Source: Sipunculus nudus (lineage: Eukaryota > Annelida > Sipuncula > Golfingiida > Sipunculidae). From it: 64,000 bases of DNA. Both the position numbers and the translations under genes were made by a program. The notes beneath the pieces are model-generated. The model had not been told where the DNA came from. It saw only the letters and a program-made list of their open reading frames with translations, and did not search any database. This document shows, in pieces, positions 61,639 to 64,000 of the stretch. The first letter of the stretch is position 1; each line of letters starts with the position of its first letter. The DNA lies in the NCBI GenBank assembly GCA_026874595.1, contig CM049317.1:44788401-44852400 (forward strand). Direction: 5' to 3'.

Positions 61639-62101
61639 CGGTCGTCCTAAAACCCCGGAATACCGCGAAATACCCCGGAATACCCCGGAATTCGCCTAAA
61701 TACCACTAACATTAACAAAATACTCTATAATCAATTAAGATCATCGAGGCTTAAATGAAACGTTTAAGGCATTAATTAATCATTTTCAATAGAGGAATGG
61801 GCTAAAACGGAATTTCAAATTGTCATCCGAGTACTGGTAAACACCTTACAGGCAGGCTCTATCTTTTACCGCTTGTGTAGCTTGTATTAATATAAACTCG
61901 AGATAGCGCCGTTCTGTAAGGTGTTTTCCAGTACTCTGATGACGATTTAAAATTCCGATTCAGCCCTTTCCTCTATTGAAAATGGTTAAACGTATCATAT
62001 AATCCTTGATGGTCTTTAATTACAGGTTATTTTGACAATGTTAACGGCATTAATGCGGTATTCTGGGGTATTCCGCGGTATGCCGGTGTTTAGGACGACC
62101 C
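61639..62101. mobile_element. foldback/Mutator-like MITE with 225-bp inverted arms
   Basis: The left arm begins GGTCGTCCTAAAACCCCGG. The complement of the right arm begins GGTCGTCCTAAACACCGG. They stay alignable to the middle, including TTTCAATAGAGGAA, GAGTACTGG and AACACCTTACAG, leaving almost no loop. The 9-bp direct repeat CGCTAATTC flanks it (61630-61638 and 62102-62110). Long inverted repeats with 9-bp duplications are typical of Mutator-like elements. There is no transposase, so it is non-autonomous. Confidence 0.75.
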
Positions 62102-62110
62102 CGCTAATTC

Positions 62111-64000
62111 TGCTCGTGAAATTAGTAAGGCTACTCATAAGTAGAGAAAATCTACCATTTATTTATGAAATAAGAACCATTTGTAATGAACCAGTAACAA
62201 TAACCAGACAAACGGTTGTTTTATAAATGGAGTATCAGTTAATTGCAGTAGAATTGCAGAATAACCTGCAAAAATATATTTCATTTATTCTTGCATATCA
62301 ATTTTATCATGCACTGCAAATTCTTATATTTGCAGAACTTGATACCTATTACCACAAGTTATCAGGACACTAAAATAATAAGACCATGTCATGTAGTTTT
62401 GTAGTATGTAGTTTTACTCAAATTACGTCCGTTGCTTCGCTTATTTTTATGTATGGGCTATTTTATGCTTGGCTGTATCAAATGTCACGTGCATACATTG
62501 TCAAAAGTTGCATTTTGGCATCTTTATGTCTCTTTGCAAAACAAGATGTGACCAGATTTATTGACTATTTTATTGCAAGATAATGTTTACAAAGCAGTTG
62601 AACGAATATGATAATAACTGTTTATAGTCAGCAAGAAAGAAATAATGTCTCTGAGGATAGGTGCGTTCGAAAGGTATCACTCGTCCACCAATAGGTGGCG
62701 TTGAAAATGAGTATTCCAGAAACTTAGGCCGGTCTTTTTTTAAACAGCGTTACTACTACAGACATAAATCTCGGGCTCGTCTTAGTCGGGTTATCCCATT
62801 GAGGGTTTAAGTAATTTACATTCTTACTGCAACAGGACTATTTAACCACAACGAACAACAAGCATGGCCAACATGCTGAACGTAGATATACTGACTCATT
62901 TTAGAGAAACGGCATGTACACGTTGAGTGACGTTATTGATTGGCCTCTGTAACGTCACGACTCGCACTCCATAGGTGACCATATATCGTCACTTGATACG
63001 TCCGAGTGTAAACAAATGTGCTATTTAACCCTATTAAATACTCATTCGGGGGTTATTTACGCATGGATCACCCCCATAATTTAACCAATTGTTCCTTGTA
63101 TTATTGCCGTGCTATCCCGGGCTATGCGGGTCTTGGGGGGGGGGGGCTGAATATGACAATGAAATAAGACCCATCCGTATATATATTTTTTAAATATTAT
63201 TTGCTAAAATGCATAAAAAACACGCATCCGCTTTAAATTGTTTGTGCACGTGGGTATTGTTGTGATAAAATACCTTAAAAGCTGTTTATGCTTCTCTCTA
63301 CCTTTGTGTGCCCATTCGTGATTATTTCATTTTTTTCTAAAGAATTGAGATACCTGATACATTCAAGTTTACCAAAGCCTCACATTGAATGTCATCGATA
63401 AAACAGGCCAGACAGCACTGGTTTTCTGTGCCTCCATACCCCCTGTACCATGCAATGCAAGGTCGGAGTATCGTCAAACTGCATTTAGCTTTATAGACAT
63501 TTGTAATTCTCAGAATATCTATATTTCATCTGCTTTATCTGACTAATTGTTTTGTTGATATAAATATTTAAAACCTTTTAAATATAATTTAAGTTTTACA
63601 AAACTCGATATATTTATCATCAAGCAAGTTTGCGTGTACCAATGACATCATCTTAAGTAAAAGTTTCACTTTTGGACATGTTTCGTTGCCTATTTAACAC
63701 CAGAGAGGAAAAATGTGTAATATTTTGTGCAACACCGGATAAGATGTCAAAAATGTTTACTTACTTTTTACATTTTATTTCATTTTTTTGCGTTTATGTT
63801 TTAAGTTGGAGAGCTTTGAAATCACGATCTTAAAATGTTGGTCTTTTCCCTATTACGTAGTTACGTTTCTGTATATGTTAATATCTTAGGCTGTAAAGGA
63901 TACTTTATACATTTGCAAATTAAAAAAAAAAGTTACATTATGTCTTACAATTTCAAAGGATGTAAGGTACTAATGTCATTGTATTTTATTTTTTTCGTTT
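62111..64000. other. no recognisable feature
   Basis: AT-rich. It has a G-run near 63136-63147 and a 65-codon frame at 62386-62583 with no supporting signals. Confidence 0.4.

Overview
This is a window of AT-rich eukaryotic DNA (roughly 60% A+T by eye), almost certainly from a metazoan. The repeat content looks lophotrochozoan, most likely a bivalve mollusc; that assignment is inference. There are no operons, ribosome binding sites, rRNA genes, intact tRNA genes or CRISPR arrays. No long single-exon gene is present. Most open frames read through minisatellites, TA tracts or chance sequence. What can be supported is a repeat landscape plus a few short exon-like segments with splice signals.

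Coding signal. The best gene model is on the minus strand over about 14.8 to 2.6 kb. A first coding exon (14715-14809) encodes an N-terminal membrane anchor. Exons at 11886-11974 and 7624-7770 continue the frame with matching intron phases and good splice sites. Two weaker exons (2920-3012, 2610-2704) could finish it. It would be a small type II membrane or secreted protein of unknown function. On the plus strand, 45782-46008 looks like a real terminal exon with a strongly basic, Thr-rich C-terminus and a polyadenylation signal. Weaker candidates lie at 8989-9086 (+), 25176-25408 (-), 31757-31900 (+) and 58829-59077 (+). A TATA box followed by a consensus splice donor sits at 34691-34802.

Mobile elements. 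94-525: tRNA-derived SINE with target duplications. 12733-14040: PIF/Harbinger-like element with TAA duplications, carrying TA tracts, a reverse-transcriptase fragment and a 156-bp solo LTR. 32825-33081: second copy of that LTR, followed by a perfect 18-nt tRNA-Pro primer-binding site and an inverted LTR piece. 17722-17850 and 50930-51058: a second SINE family. 20970-21306: degenerate MITE. 50603-50816: short hAT-like MITE. 52651-53397: probable solo LTR. 61639-62101: long-TIR foldback element with 9-bp duplications. Fragments of pogo-like and RTE-like elements are also present.

Tandem repeats dominate the middle. They are 43-bp units at 6.5-7.2 kb, about 440-bp units at 21.7-22.7 kb, a 3.2-kb array of 37-bp units at 26.8-30.0 kb, 46-bp units at 36.0-36.3 kb, a 2.9-kb array of 35/32-bp units at 37.9-40.8 kb, 25-bp units at 42.9-43.1 kb, a 1.4-kb array of 20-bp units at 47.6-49.0 kb and a 0.7-kb array of 30-36-bp units at 49.8-50.5 kb. 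Two arrays show higher-order structure. The most unusual item is the short LTR carrying a tRNA-like Pol III promoter, a layout reminiscent of Cassandra-type TRIM elements, which carry 5S promoters.
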